Source: Microvelia longipes (taxonomy: Eukaryota; Arthropoda; Insecta; Hemiptera; Veliidae). Taken from it: a DNA stretch of 64,000 nt. The position numbers and the translations under genes were made by a program. The stretch spans positions 76,545,855 through 76,609,854 of the forward strand of contig JACMZG010000008.1 of NCBI GenBank assembly GCA_018340805.1, in the 5' to 3' direction. Each line of letters begins with the position of its first letter. Positions within the stretch are counted from its first letter, which is position 1. Positions 25,001 through 32,700 of this stretch are shown piece by piece. Below the pieces are notes generated by a model. The model was not told where the DNA came from and searched no databases. It worked only from the letters and a program-made list of their open reading frames with translations.

Positions 25001-26517
25001 ATAAAGACCATTTATAAAATATCAAAAAGTAATTACAAAAAATCGGGTGCGGGAAACCCAATTTTTTTCACCAAATTTATACTGCAGCATGTCTGTCAAA
25101 TGCTTCCGTTTTATTCTCAGTAGGCACCCATACATTACTGACCACGATCAACGCTATTTAACTTTTGTGATCCAACAAAAATCATGGATATCTTCGTCGT
25201 ATTGAAACGAAACTTGGTGAACTTATAAATTATGTAAAGGTATATGAATAATATGAATGCCCGTTTAGAGCCTTGCGGCTCATCAGGGATAACCCCTGCA
25301 GGAACTCATCAGGGATAACCCCTGCAGGAACCACCTCGGGTGGTAGTAGCAACCGTTACGCTCAAAGTGAATTCTAAAGTTGGCGATAATTTATCTAAAC
25401 AATAATCTTCTATAAACTAAGAGCGTAACATGGGATGCGAACCCCAGACCTCCGTGGATGTCAAAGGTCAGTTTAAAGACTAACGCCTTAACGACCATAG
25501 GCTATGTTAAGGTATATACTTGTACCAAATTTCAACTCAATTGGACTGTTTTCTGATTATTTATAAATCTTTAAAAAACAAACACAAGTAATTTGATAAA
25601 AATTGAATTGATGCTGATAATGAGATTATCAGTGAGTCATTATTGAGGATTAATGACATCATAAGAAAAATATTTTCCGAATAGCACAACTAAAATGTTA
25701 GGCTGATTTATGTACACAGTTTCAACTTTCAAGCATAAATACACTAGGAGCTACGATGATAACAGATTGACAATTTTGTGAAAACCACTCAGGAGGTCTT
25801 AAACACACATGATATCCCGGATTCAGATTTTTATGCAAACACAATACTTTTCTTATATACCTACAGTATAAATGAGGAAAAGTAAAAACATGTAAAAAAG
25901 TAGTAACAATGAATTATACATAATTAATTTTATGAATTAATTCTAGTATTATTTTAATAAAATTAATTTTCTGAAGAAATGTATTAATAAAAATTAATTC
26001 TTTGAAGGAATTAAAATTAATTCTATCAATCAATTTTTGAAAAATTAATAAGAAATTATATTAGTGTTACCCCTACATAATTTATTTATTTATTTACAAA
26101 TAGTAACGGGCTCATTATATCATAACATCAAAATATCAAGAACGTAAATTATAAATAAATTAACAAATGATATTTAAGCAGGAAAAAATTAATACTCACT
26201 GGATGGCCATTATGAGAGAATCTAAGTGCTTGGGTAGCATAATTCCAAACACGAACTGTTCCATCATCACTTGATGATACCAAATGGTCTTTATAAGGCT
26301 CAGCTGATGATGATGGAAAAGCAACGGCTGTCACTCTGTCCTTGTGAGCCATTGGGATGAACCCAGGCAGGATGTTGTACTTGCCATCTTCCTCAGACAA
26401 GTTTAGCAGTACTATCTCATGGCGAGCGCCATAAGCCAGAGTATTGCCATCATCTGAACAAGCTAGAATACTACTTAAGTACCAGCTAGGTGAAGGTGGT
26501 ATTATGAGTTCGGCCAT
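1..26517 (-). CDS. Gemin5: Gemin5, N-terminal WD40 part (gene continues past left edge)
   Basis: Gem-associated protein 5 (Drosophila rigor mortis) is the SMN-complex subunit that recognises the Sm site and cap of pre-snRNAs. Eleven coding exons, all with GT-AG ends and matching phase: 26200-26517, 24443-24671, 15705-15801, 14265-14387, 12608-12745, 10975-11067, 9627-9770, 7007-7115, 6220-6385, 3113-3190 and 1-113 (cut by the window). They sum to 1608 nt, 536 residues. Visible motifs: PPSPSWY at residues 7-13, where the Trp-Tyr pair matches the RNA-contacting W14/Y15 of human Gemin5; WD blades SSDDGTVRVW, GSIVCWDL, SGSKDRSIYFW, EDDIKVWS, GTGDNKINVWN; then FGTGEGRVGLIDL and FSVGDGEIAQYNP, which align in order with the human protein. 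The start is the first ATG after the 5'-UTR intron. The human protein is 1508 residues, so about two thirds lies outside. Introns are swollen by transposons, all described separately. A possible extra 210-nt exon lies at 12889-13098. Confidence 0.93.
120..2845. repeat. 55-bp satellite array interrupted by a C-rich block
   Basis: Inside the Gemin5 intron between exons 3113-3190 and 1-113. From 2090 to 2845 about fourteen head-to-tail units of roughly 55 bp repeat, each with TTACATAGTAAAAATAATAT followed by GGCAGGCATTGCACGTGAC and CATGTATGCTTAACCA. Two similar units lie at 150-255. Between them, 255-1060 holds strongly decayed pieces of the same unit, and around 1700-1780 the unit appears in reverse orientation. 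Units differ by single-base gains and losses. No coding function is suggested. Confidence 0.85.
1066..2092. repeat. C-rich low-complexity block within the satellite
   Basis: About 1 kb of plus-strand DNA made of C runs (up to about 20) broken by T, A and occasional G, in an otherwise AT-rich region. Pieces of the neighbouring 55-bp satellite, such as GCAATGCCTGC and ACTATGTAAATGGTTAAG in reverse orientation, survive inside it at 1375-1395 and 1700-1760. Long proline-rich (plus) and glycine-rich (minus) open frames across it are composition effects, not genes. The block could be real, or a base-calling or consensus failure over a long satellite. Confidence 0.8.
3191..3782. other. intron stretch without recognised features
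   Basis: Gemin5 intron DNA between exon 3113-3190 and the TIR element that starts near 3783. No open frame with conserved content and no clear repeat family was recognised. AT-rich, with one short run of purines near 3600-3640. Confidence 0.5.
3783..4687. mobile_element. TIR element (about 0.9 kb, non-autonomous DNA transposon)
   Basis: The motif GGCTAAAATCAATTGACAGC at 3792-3811 recurs as its exact reverse complement at 4658-4677, and the match extends outwards with CGACACATGG against CCGTGTTCG. These are terminal inverted repeats of about 30 bp enclosing about 0.9 kb of AT-rich DNA without coding potential. Flanking TATA on both sides may be the target duplication, but this is uncertain in AT-rich sequence. 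Superfamily not assigned. Confidence 0.6.
4700..4975 (+). pseudogene. LINE 3' fragment (RT C-terminus)
   Basis: Translation of the plus strand gives WVNLPGYKIYNNLPDKMKHL, then a stretch ending YDLQEYFNFNF and a stop. The KIYNNLP signature is typical of the C-terminal end of CR1/Jockey-type reverse transcriptases. It is followed by a short 3' UTR ending in AATAAAGATACC and a run of TTTTA repeats. The rest of the element is missing, the usual 5' truncation. Confidence 0.6.
4976..5839. other. intron stretch without recognised features
   Basis: AT-rich Gemin5 intron DNA. A segment at 5485-5680 repeats TTTACTCTA and AGAGTAA motifs in both orientations and may be a decayed inverted-repeat element, but no clean termini were found. 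No coding signal. Confidence 0.4.
5840..6105 (-). mobile_element. 5S-like repeat family, fragment
   Basis: Distal part of the family (no 5S block left): contains GATGTCAT, CAACTCTCTAGCATAAA, then CAAACACAATACTTTTC and the terminal GGTATAAATAAGGAAAAGT. Orientation is given by the 5S-like strand of intact relatives. Lies just upstream of Gemin5 exon 6220-6385. Confidence 0.7.
7633..8442. mobile_element. TIR element (about 0.8 kb, non-autonomous)
   Basis: ATTCGCAATTCAAAG at 7633-7647 has its exact reverse complement at 8428-8442. The 810 bp between are AT-rich with no conserved coding content; partial inner similarity (GGGTGGTCC against GGGTGATCA) extends the inverted match. Likely a MITE or deleted DNA transposon in a Gemin5 intron. 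No convincing target duplication was seen. Confidence 0.5.
8443..9626. other. intron stretch without recognised features
   Basis: Gemin5 intron between the TIR element and exon 9627-9770. Nothing with conserved coding potential. 8680-9250 is slightly less AT-rich and may be old repeat DNA, but no family was recognised. Confidence 0.4.
9955..10196. repeat. compound (AT)n and (AC)n microsatellite
   Basis: Long TA tracts with two interspersed AC tracts (10024-10052 and 10080-10097). It abuts the left end of a fold-back MITE copy. Open frames across it are repeat artefacts. Confidence 0.9.
10197..10590. mobile_element. fold-back MITE copy 1
   Basis: Starts with GACACAATTAAAGCAAGAGA and ends with ATTGTGTCAACTATTCATG then TTTTGCAAAAC. 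Inner arms carry GGAACTGTTCCATCATTCGA and the reverse complement near 10485. The centre contains an extra segment (10370-10470) relative to the copy at 41264. Lies in a Gemin5 intron beside a TA microsatellite. Confidence 0.75.
11262..11336. repeat. (AT)n microsatellite
   Basis: A run of TA dinucleotides with occasional AA breaks in the Gemin5 intron upstream of exon 10975-11067. Confidence 0.9.
11380..11850 (-). pseudogene. LINE RT fragment
   Basis: Minus-strand translation gives SITQGIVLSPFLFIMFINSL (RT motif B region) and, further on, STVIGFADDLALLFES, the catalytic FADD block. Stops and frame changes lie between them. This is the palm of a non-LTR reverse transcriptase of R1/I/Jockey type, truncated at both ends, inside a Gemin5 intron in the same orientation as the gene. 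Confidence 0.7.
11851..12607. other. intron stretch without recognised features
   Basis: AT-rich Gemin5 intron DNA; could include more of the adjoining LINE fragment, but no RT motif was found. A short (AC)n run lies at 12497-12507. Confidence 0.4.
12889..13098 (-). CDS. candidate cassette exon within Gemin5
   Basis: Between Gemin5 exons 14265-14387 and 12608-12745 lies a 210-nt open stretch preceded by ATTACAG and followed by CTCAG-GTTTGC. It enters and leaves in phase 2, exactly the phase of both neighbours, so it could be included or skipped without breaking the frame. It would add 70 residues, including SMVGCQTPSYVLS and LTSVPLEDLIGLQVDDF, between two WD blades. The human protein has no such insert and the two flanking exons already align well without it. 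Base composition is richer in GC than the surrounding intron. The residue string matches no family I recognise. A chance open frame cannot be ruled out; a LINE fragment lies just upstream on the same strand. Confidence 0.35.
13120..14250 (-). pseudogene. LINE RT fragment with 3' end
   Basis: Minus strand, reading from about 14040: VGYCDDTCIVLRRKCPQSGR, where CDD replaces the usual ADD catalytic block, followed by a broken frame with KLAYRALVESHIIYEIFLWG (13571-13795) and then KARVGQGILRIKFFNAI (13165-13527), which are typical of the RT thumb and C-terminus. Several frame breaks. A CR1/Jockey-type element in a Gemin5 intron. Confidence 0.75.
14388..15704. other. intron stretch with short local repeats
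   Basis: Gemin5 intron between exons 14265-14387 and 15705-15801. Two local imperfect repeats: 14595-14720 (ATGTCTACCA with GGAAATTCAG twice) and 15280-15460 (three units with GGAGTAACCAT, GAAG, TTACAGG and GTAGCAAATTA). No coding content. Confidence 0.55.
15982..16063. repeat. (TA)n(GT)n microsatellite
   Basis: A TA tract passing into a GT tract, in a Gemin5 intron. Confidence 0.9.
16692..17774 (+). pseudogene. LINE ORF1 (PHD finger, coiled coil, FP25-like), broken
   Basis: Starts at ATG 16692. Residues 1-55 form a C4HC3 zinc finger (CAIC, ICCAC, HFHITC, KCVKC) of PHD type. The frame is lost at a C run at 16879-16889 and again at an A run near 17031, with an in-frame TAA soon after. The third part, 17169-17774, is open: a Lys/Glu-rich coiled coil (EIKDLNKEVFLVKKEIKELK) followed by RMDNLIIDGIQ and IYRINSRTGKPKFASPIIVKF, which resembles the FP25-like domain found in many arthropod LINE ORF1 proteins. 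Both losses fall in homopolymers, so sequencing error is as likely as decay. Confidence 0.75.
17905..18922 (+). pseudogene. LINE endonuclease region, broken
   Basis: Reads LHTNIRSVGRN near 17925 (start of an apurinic-type EEP endonuclease), then GYTTYHDSGTTRNDGVIVYC near 18060, then from 18122 a clearer frame with NIIGVYRT, IDIIIGDKNINL, SCLDHIMIKS and VSDHNSIGISI, the last three being the GD, D-H and SDH catalytic blocks. A stop at 18605 and a change of frame separate it from 18689-18922, the linker to the RT domain. Several indels, so no functional endonuclease is encoded as read. Confidence 0.75.
19062..20845. mobile_element. 1784-bp insertion carrying a GC-rich minisatellite
   Basis: Splits the LINE between ...CTTAATATTAA and AATAATGAAATAG; the two sides join in frame (SLNINNEIVSS) if it is removed, leaving a 2-bp AA duplication or none. 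The left half (19180-20030) holds about 17 units of roughly 50 bp with the core GGCTCGCTTCGCTCGCTAGA and AT-rich spacers. The right half holds two copies of a 230-bp segment (20050-20280 and 20485-20705; shared GACCATGAA, TTTCTTTTTCTACTCTT, ATACAACACGATTTTTT, ATCCGGTCCGCCAT) and ends with AAATCGGTCAATTTTTACGG and ACAAACAAACACACAAACAA. No terminal inverted repeats and no coding. It resembles Helitron-derived non-autonomous elements with internal tandem repeats; the class is inferred. Confidence 0.7.
20937..22580 (+). CDS. LINE reverse transcriptase ORF
   Basis: 547 codons open from an internal ATG. Contains RT blocks in order: VIILLHKGGDKSDPNNYRPM, KILEKCMKNRI, QQFGYITGKNTDDAINKL, VFIDLKKAFDTVCHKLI, FGLPQGTCIAPAAFLAYIND, ILFIDDCTLYYRG, KSIKYLGVFIDQHLNW, ILTYGLTAYG and KLYNQLPTYLK. 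The catalytic F/YADD block reads FIDD, with both Asp kept. Reverse transcription at the nick is the family role. The frame is a part of ORF2; its upstream endonuclease is separated by the 1784-bp insertion and by frame breaks, so the element is unlikely to be autonomous now. The A-rich 3' UTR follows. Confidence 0.9.
   Translation: MNSCTCFHNKILNKCSQNINTNVIQNLSVTYEEIETYIKELRPDCSPGFDQIKSQYIKNNSTALIEPIRYICNLSLEQGIFPTIFKEAVIILLHKGGDKSDPNNYRPMSLISNVAKILEKCMKNRIAAFFTKNNLLTEQQFGYITGKNTDDAINKLTDYVAKDLNSNMKSIAVFIDLKKAFDTVCHKLILQKLNSMGITGTYYKWFESYLFQRKQRLKLGYELSEPLYMTFGLPQGTCIAPAAFLAYINDLSSLQAYGAFSECILFIDDCTLYYRGHDWTTVYQNASRGLTVVKRWMDENLLTLNFDKTKYLTFSMDNRGQPNLKLKLHNCDCTKMTSDCKCTSIINKVKSIKYLGVFIDQHLNWKNQIEMLSNKLRKLVYNFVCLRRFADLTTLKTVYYTLVQSILTYGLTAYGTAASTNLEPIQILQKKIIKICLKVPKLYSFDKCFADFQVMPLDVLFQRSVLLKYFDHQKDIVDHNYETRQKTNRLVTVPHCNTTKRQTSLAYIAPKLYNQLPTYLKDQIDKNKFKPLLNKYLIKVNKLDQKD
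23240..24110. mobile_element. Penelope-type element remnant with inverted ends
   Basis: Left arm 23281-23485 and right arm 23868-24080 are inverted copies of about 210 bp: ATGAAGATAGCAGTCTGAG, GCTTTCGCACAAGCGATGC, TCTAATAACAAGCAAACAAA and ACCAAACAAGGCAAAAAA recur as reverse complements. The same arms flank a Penelope-like coding remnant at 59.1-63.0 kb, and inverted LTR-like ends are known for that class. Between the arms 23500-23870 has no coding content. Each arm carries a CACTGAGGAT...GTGCGAAAGC motif (see findings). Inserted in a Gemin5 intron. Confidence 0.65.
25080..25890 (-). mobile_element. 5S-like repeat family, copy with 5S block, split by a SINE
   Basis: The 5S-like block is at 25115-25176 (minus strand sense). 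Body motifs TTTGATAAAAATTGAA, TTTTCCGAATAGCACAACTA, AGCATAAATACACTAGGAGC, AACCACTCAGGAGG and CAAACACAATACTTTTC follow, ending with ATGAGGAAAAGT. The 5S-proximal end is truncated or replaced. A tRNA-derived SINE interrupts it at 25246-25508. Confidence 0.8.
25246..25508 (-). mobile_element. tRNA-derived SINE nested in a 5S-like repeat
   Basis: Flanked by AAGGTATAT on both sides (25237-25245 and 25509-25517), a 9-bp target duplication extending imperfectly to 12. Minus strand starts with TATGGTCGTTAAGGCGTTAG (A-box region) and carries GGTCTGGGGTTCGCATCCC with the B box GGTTCGCATCC, as in a tRNA gene with a long variable arm. The tail contains a 26-bp direct duplication (25281-25334, with GGGATAACCCCTGCAGG) and ends AT-rich. 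Confidence 0.75.
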
Positions 26518-27270
26518 AGTTGATTATAATTTTTTAATTTGACGTTTAATTATATTACACAACTCCAATTAAGTTAGCCTGGAACAAGATTAATAAAAAT
26601 TAAATGCAAGGCAGTGTAATGTTGAAAACTAAGAGGCCCATTTTAAGAAGACTTGTTGAATCAACAAGTGGATTGCCACTTAATACTGATAAAATTGACT
26701 AATCATTTGTACCGACATATTAATAGATGAAAATGTAGGGCACAACATTCATGATCCATTTACACAATTATGCAGACAGCTTAGGACAGTACGTTGATAT
26801 AAAGAAAATTTGTTTGTAAAACTATAAAAGAAACTCACAAGGTCCTTCTCAGGCACTGAAATATTCTAATACCAAATATTTAACTAACTATTACTACATT
26901 TTCCGCAGGCACTGAAATATTCTAATACCAAATATTTACTAACTATTAACAGTCTTCAGCGGATTCTACAGAAATATTGTAAACCCAAATTTATGAAAAC
27001 AGCAAACAAATTAATTCAAATGTGTAGTTAATTGACATTTTGTAAGTTGTGATACCGGTAATAGAAGGCAATCGAATGTAAAATAAAATAAGAACTTACC
27101 GATTCTGGCAACTCGAAGCACGTGTATATGCACTTAAGGACAACGCCAGAAAACAAATGATCAAAGATCCAAGGGTTATTTTCTCGTAAAATTTAATGAA
27201 AAGAGTGCAAAAGAACAAAGGAACGTATAAAAACACATCTGCCGTGCGGCGTGCGCGCAAACTCTTCCCG
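26518..27270 (-). promoter_or_regulatory. Gemin5: Gemin5 5' leader: UTR exon, UTR intron and probable promoter
   Basis: Reading the minus strand, a leader exon ends at 27100 before GTAAGT, and the next exon starts at 26578 after a pyrimidine-rich stretch ending in CAG, 61 nt before the start codon. The transcription start is not visible; it should lie near the locally GC-rich stretch 27235-27285 (CpG-containing, unlike the surrounding DNA). No TATA box is obvious. XPNPEP3 diverges from here, so the GC-rich patch may serve both genes; that is inference. The intron contains an imperfect direct duplication (26840-26945). Confidence 0.55.
26840..26948. repeat. local tandem duplication, about 48 bp
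   Basis: CAGGCACTGAAATATTCTAA and TACCAAATATTT occur twice about 59 bp apart within the Gemin5 leader intron. Probably a local slippage duplication; no function seen. Confidence 0.7.
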
Positions 27271-27277
27271 CCGCCAT
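27176..27277 (-). CDS. possible upstream ORF in the Gemin5 leader
   Basis: A 33-codon reading frame starts in a strong context (GCCATGGCG) and stops at TAA inside the Gemin5 leader exon, about 750 nt of genomic distance before the main start. If transcription begins upstream of 27277, ribosomes would meet this ATG first, which would dampen Gemin5 translation. The CCATGG is palindromic, so the plus strand also has an ATG here (27276), but that frame has no usable splice donor in the phase XPNPEP3 needs. The peptide is not recognised. Whether the ATG is in the mRNA depends on the unknown transcription start. Confidence 0.3.
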   Translation of the reverse strand: MAAGRVCAHAARQMCFYTFLCSFALFSLNFTRK

Positions 27278-27299
27278 GGCCTTGGACAAGGAATATCTG

Positions 27300-28574
27300 T
27301 TCTTAACCCTTCAGTTTTTAAATTTCATTTCTAGGATTTTATTTCTTATCTTCATTGAATATTTCTATTTTTATAATTTTTAGTCTCTTAAATGCCTTTA
27401 ACTCACTTTTATAGAGGTTTCAATTATATTAGTTAACTTTATTCAAGATCCTTGGTAAGATCCTTGGTAAGATAAAAAGTCTATGCCCATTCGTCTTTCT
27501 AACGTTATCAAAAGGAAAAATAAGAAGAAAGTTGTTTTTATTCTGGTCAAGATTATTCAAGAAATTATTATTTTTAAAATCTATAAAGACTGAAATATCT
27601 AGTTAATTAAAATGTTAAAATATGTCAAGAGATCCTTGTTTGTTCGTTCATATAATGGTAAACTCTAATAAATTATTAAAGCAGATTTTAAAATTATACC
27701 AATTGGTTCGGCGATAAGCTTTGCTTTCAATGAAGATGGTAGATTTTGGCTTTAAAAATTTGTATGGTTGAAAGTATTGTGGAATAGTTCAAAGATATTA
27801 TGCGATTCTTACTATCGTTCATTTGACCTTAACTGTTGAGTCGTGTTGTTATACGACTTGTGTGCTAACGATGACTCTTGTGAGCTATATTTACTACTTC
27901 TGAGCTGTGACCGGACCAAACTCCAACTGTCCCTTAGAATACTTTGCTAGCAATTTTATAAACTATAGGACCCTTAGGAAAAGTTTATATTCTATATAAT
28001 GTGGAAATTTGGGTTCATACTTTTTTGTCTGTCAATTTGATTAATTAGTATCTATTTTATTTGTCATTGAGAGATATTATTTAGTCGATGAGTCTATTTA
28101 ATGTATAAATGTAGATATAATATGTTTGTGGCTTGCAATTATATAATATATTAGAATACCGATTATTGGCCTGACCTAGACTTTTTGTTGCACCTAGAAC
28201 TATAATATAGATATGAACATATTCTTTTACTTTTCATGGTTGCCTAAAAATTGTTAATGGAGAAATTTACAATTTGGTGTGAACTTAAATACTTTATGTC
28301 CACTCATCTGCCCTATATGTCGAAAGTCTAGATGAACTTAGCTCCCTTGAAAGTTACATATAAACCTCACATAATAATCTAATCCATTCATGTTTTAAAA
28401 AAATTAAATTTTGCCTTTTAAAGTGGTATTAAATTGTAATTAAATCAAAGTTCAGTTAATTTATTTATCCATACACATGGGCAATTACCCAAGAAAAATA
28501 ATTACTTTAAATGAATAGAAGAACATACATATAAATAAGAATATTAGGAAAATTAAAATATATAAAAGGATTTA
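27300..28574. other. intergenic/first-intron stretch without recognised features
   Basis: Between the divergent Gemin5 and XPNPEP3 starts. The missing first XPNPEP3 exon may lie here. GGTAAG donor-like sites occur at about 27453 and 27465, but no upstream frame with an ATG and the needed phase was found. Otherwise AT-rich with no repeats recognised. Confidence 0.4.
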
Positions 28575-29285
28575 GGTACAGGGTGCCTCGGAACTTTTCC
28601 CCATCATATCGGATTCACTACCCTCATTCACCCTGCTTTGGACTCACTTTGCTTGTCCTCAGATAGTATATACATTCATTTCATTCCCAGCAGTCACCCA
28701 TCCAAGCAATGACCACACTTGATGCTGCTTAACTTTTATGGTCCAACAAAACTGTAGATATACTTGTTGTATTCAAATGAAACTTAGTGATGATTATTTA
28801 GTGGCTAATGAAATATGCTTGTACTTAATTTCTACTCAGTAAGATTACTTTCTGATTGTTTATATTTAAAAAAAACAAACATGACTCATTCGATAAAAAT
28901 TGAACTAATGTTGATAATGAGATGAAACTTAGCACATATGTAAGTCTTATTCATGGCTATATGTGTGTCAAATCTCAAATTGATTTTTCAACAATTTTGC
29001 TGAGTCAATATTGTGGGTTAATGACATCATAAAAAATTAAATTCCGAATTGCCCATATACTGATTTTTGTATCAAATTTTAATTCTCAAGCATTGATACA
29101 CTGGGAGCTACGATGATAACAGAGACGCAAACAGAGAGACAATTTCATGAAAACCACTCAGGAGGCTTAAAAACACCTTGTAAAAGGAGGACTTAAAAAC
29201 AGATAATTCAAATGAAATCCTAATTTTGGATTTTTTTGTGAACACAATACTTTTTTTTACTTACGGTATAAATGAGGAATAGTTA
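28575..29285 (-). mobile_element. 5S-like repeat family, near-complete copy
   Basis: Begins GGGTGCCTCGGAACTTTTCC, 5S-like block 28682-28745 (CACCCATCCAAG and GATGCTGCTTAACTTT on the plus strand), ends at GGTATAAATGAGGAATAGT. About 710 bp. Lies directly upstream of XPNPEP3 exon 29487-29626. Confidence 0.85.
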
Positions 29286-29486
29286 GTTTAATTTGAAATC
29301 CAAGTTAGAGTTTTAAGTTAGCAATTAAAATATAACTTGTTAGACTTATATTTTAATTAAATGTATTTGATTAAAATGGTTTTTATTCTTTAGTCTTATT
29401 TTAAGATCTCTTTACTTAATATTTATTGTCTTCACTACTTTTTAAGTGTCTTTTTAAAATTTTTAAACCTTTTATTTTGTTGCTAG

Positions 29487-29718
29487 ATTCTAGTAAAGCC
29501 CTATCAAGTATCATCCGAAATTTGTCTAGCTCATCACCAGAGACATCTCATAGTCAATCCATAGCAGAAGATCCTCTAGGGCAACCTACTGGTAGCAGTC
29601 ACCCACATCTAGTTAAACCTGGAGAAGTGAGTAGTAGTATGTAGACTCTCATACCATGCCTTCTGCTACTTTAAAAAAAAATTTGCCAAAGAGGTGGCTT
29701 GTATGGTGGCATGTGTAT

Positions 29719-29783
<65 letters not shown>

Positions 29784-32700
29784 GTGGTGTGTGTGTGTGT
29801 GTGTGTGTGTGTGTTAGCTATCTTACTTGGTACAAAAACCAACCAAACATATGCGTAAAAAAATGGTAGTTTATGTACTTCTGGATCCTAAATTGCTTAA
29901 AACCTGTTCAGAGTTTATACTACCAATCTAAGTAACAAAAGACTGGAAAAATAGAAATTTATGTAAAAGCAAAATTATAAAAAAAAACAGCAGCATTTCT
30001 ATGATTATCACACTGTAGAATCCAATATAAAAAAGTTCAAAACATTCAGAAATTACCAGGTAAATATAATAAGAAAATTGATTGATAAATGTTGCCCATT
30101 TTATTCCCGGAGATTAAAATTAAACTTTTATCAATTAACTTCTTACATAGGTCTGCGTGATAAGCATAATTAGTAGCGTCCTGACTTCTTAATTTTACCT
30201 TAAATATATTGCTTTAAGTATTAAGGATTAAATACAATCCTTATCTTTATTTTTTTGTTTCATTGCTTAGCATAAACAAAGCTTTAAATGAGGGCATAAA
30301 AGGGTAATTTTAGATGGATAAAAATTGCTTTGGATAGCGTACTTAATAAAGATGGGAATTTCCTTTGAAAATAAAAAAAATGTGTACAGGAACTATTTCT
30401 TACCACATGGGATTTGCTACACTCATCCTCTCTACTTCAGACTAACTTGTTTTGTCCTCAGATAGTAAATACAGCCGTTTCATATTCAGTGGTCAATACA
30501 GTACTGACTACCCCAAGGAGTATGGTATAAGTAATACTCTACTCTTTCACAATGCTCAATGCTGCTTAACTTTTATGATCCAATAAAAATCAAGGATATT
30601 CTTGTCATATTAAAATGAAATTTAGTGTAATTATTTATTACATAAAGAAATATGCTTAAACTAAACTTTAACTCAATTATATGATTTCTGATTTTTTATA
30701 TATTTAAAAAAAAAAAAACAAACATAATTATTCAATAAAAATCAAACTAATCCTGATAATGAAATGGAACTATACTTGGCTATATGCGTATCAAATCTCA
30801 AATTGATCGCAGCATTTTTCCCCATTTATGATTTTTCAAAAAATGTTGCTGAGCCATTATTGGGGGGTTAATGACGTCTGAATATTGTCTGAATAGCACA
30901 ACTACACCTATATACTGATTTTGTAGAAAGTTTCAACACTAGCATAAATACACTAGGAGCCACAATGTTAACAAGACACACACATACAGACAGACAACTT
31001 CAGAAAGATAAAATACCTGTTGGTTCTCAAGTGACCTCACAGGACAACCATAATATCCATTAAGGCTTTATTATCTTTGGTAGGAACATTTTCTTCCCTT
31101 TCACTGTGTTACAGGTGTTCCATTTTCTCCCTTTCAGCTGATTTTTTAGTCACGTGACCATAAAGAAAGATATAGCACAAGGAGTATAATTTGTATTGGT
31201 TCTTTTAAAATTATTTAACTGGAGAAATGTGTTTTTTAAAAGCTATTTTTCTTTTGAGTTATATTTAGCTTGCTCAAATTTGCTGATAAATACCTCTTAT
31301 TTCGCAGGTAGTTAGTGGAATTCAATTAAGTGAAGTTATACAGAGAAGATCTAATTTAGTTAAGAAAATATTAACAAGTAAAGCTCCGAGTAAAAACCAT
31401 ATCATTATTATTCCTTCACAGACAACACTGTACATGTCAGAGGATGTTCCCTATGTCTTCAGGCAGGATACTGATTTCAGGTTAGCTTCATTCTTTTTTA
31501 AATTTCCTCATTTATACTGTAGGTATATAGGAAAAGTATTGTGTTTGCAAAAAAGTTAAAACTAGGATCTCACCTGGATTATCCGTTTCAGGGGAAATCC
31601 TTATTCCCCCTTCCTTATTTTTTCCTTTCTTTATTCCTTTAGAAGTGTTTTTAACACTTCTTAAATGGTTTTCAAAAAGTTGTATGTGTGTGTGTGCTTG
31701 ATATTACCTAGCTCCCAGTGAATTTTGCTATGGAGTTGAAACTAGGTATAAAAATCAATTTTTAGTATTATACATTTGTGACAATTGTCATCTCGTTATT
31801 AGCATTAGTTCAATTTCCTATTGATTAACTTATAATAGTTTTTTTTAATTGTAAAAATTGAAAATAAATTCAATTGAGTAGAATTTCAGTATGATAGTTT
31901 AAAAAAGTTTGATAAGTTTGATTTCAATACAGCTAGTATATTTACGGGTTTTGTTTGTCATTAAAGTTAAAAGGATGACCACTGGAAATAAAACAAATGT
32001 ATTTATTACCTGAGAATGAGTGAAGCAAGTCTGAAGAAGTGTTGTAATTTAAATTTTGTGATGTTATATTCTGAGGACGAGGGTAGAAAAACTGATGTGT
32101 TGAGGAATAGTTCCAAAGTACCCCATACCCTATTTTTTCTTTTAAAGCACTTTAATTAGAATGCTTAAATTAGAAGATGGACAGTTCATGTTATGACTTC
32201 CTCTTCTCCTGGATTTACAGGAATTGGATAAGGAATACCTACTGTAGCTGAAGAGGATTGATCTTGCTGATCTGTCTTTGATGTTGGTAATGTCTAATTA
32301 TTAGCTAATGGAAATGGTTGATTAAGTAAAAAATTAAGTTTATAATAAATTTTAGGACAAAAACTTTATAGAAACCTCTATTTTAAATATTCAAGCTTTT
32401 GAGGAGGAATAGGTCCTAATTAATAAAAAAACCAATTTTGCCGAGCTTTCGATATAATTTTATCGTTTTCAAGGCTTAACATATTAAATAATAACAAAAA
32501 CAGTTACATGGTTACTAACAAAAATGTTACTAACATGTAAAATGGTTACTAACATTTTTGTTAGCAACCATGTAACTGTTTTTGTTATTATTTAATATGC
32601 TAAGCCTTGAAAACGATAAAATTATATCGAAAGCTCGGCAAAATTAGTTTTTTTTATTAATTAGGACCTATTCCTCCTCAATAGCTTGAATAAATACATT

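Noticed and set aside
27276..27385. Plus-strand ATG in perfect context as the XPNPEP3 start exon
   Set aside because: The frame stops at 27382 and has no GT donor in phase 1 as required by the exon at 29487.
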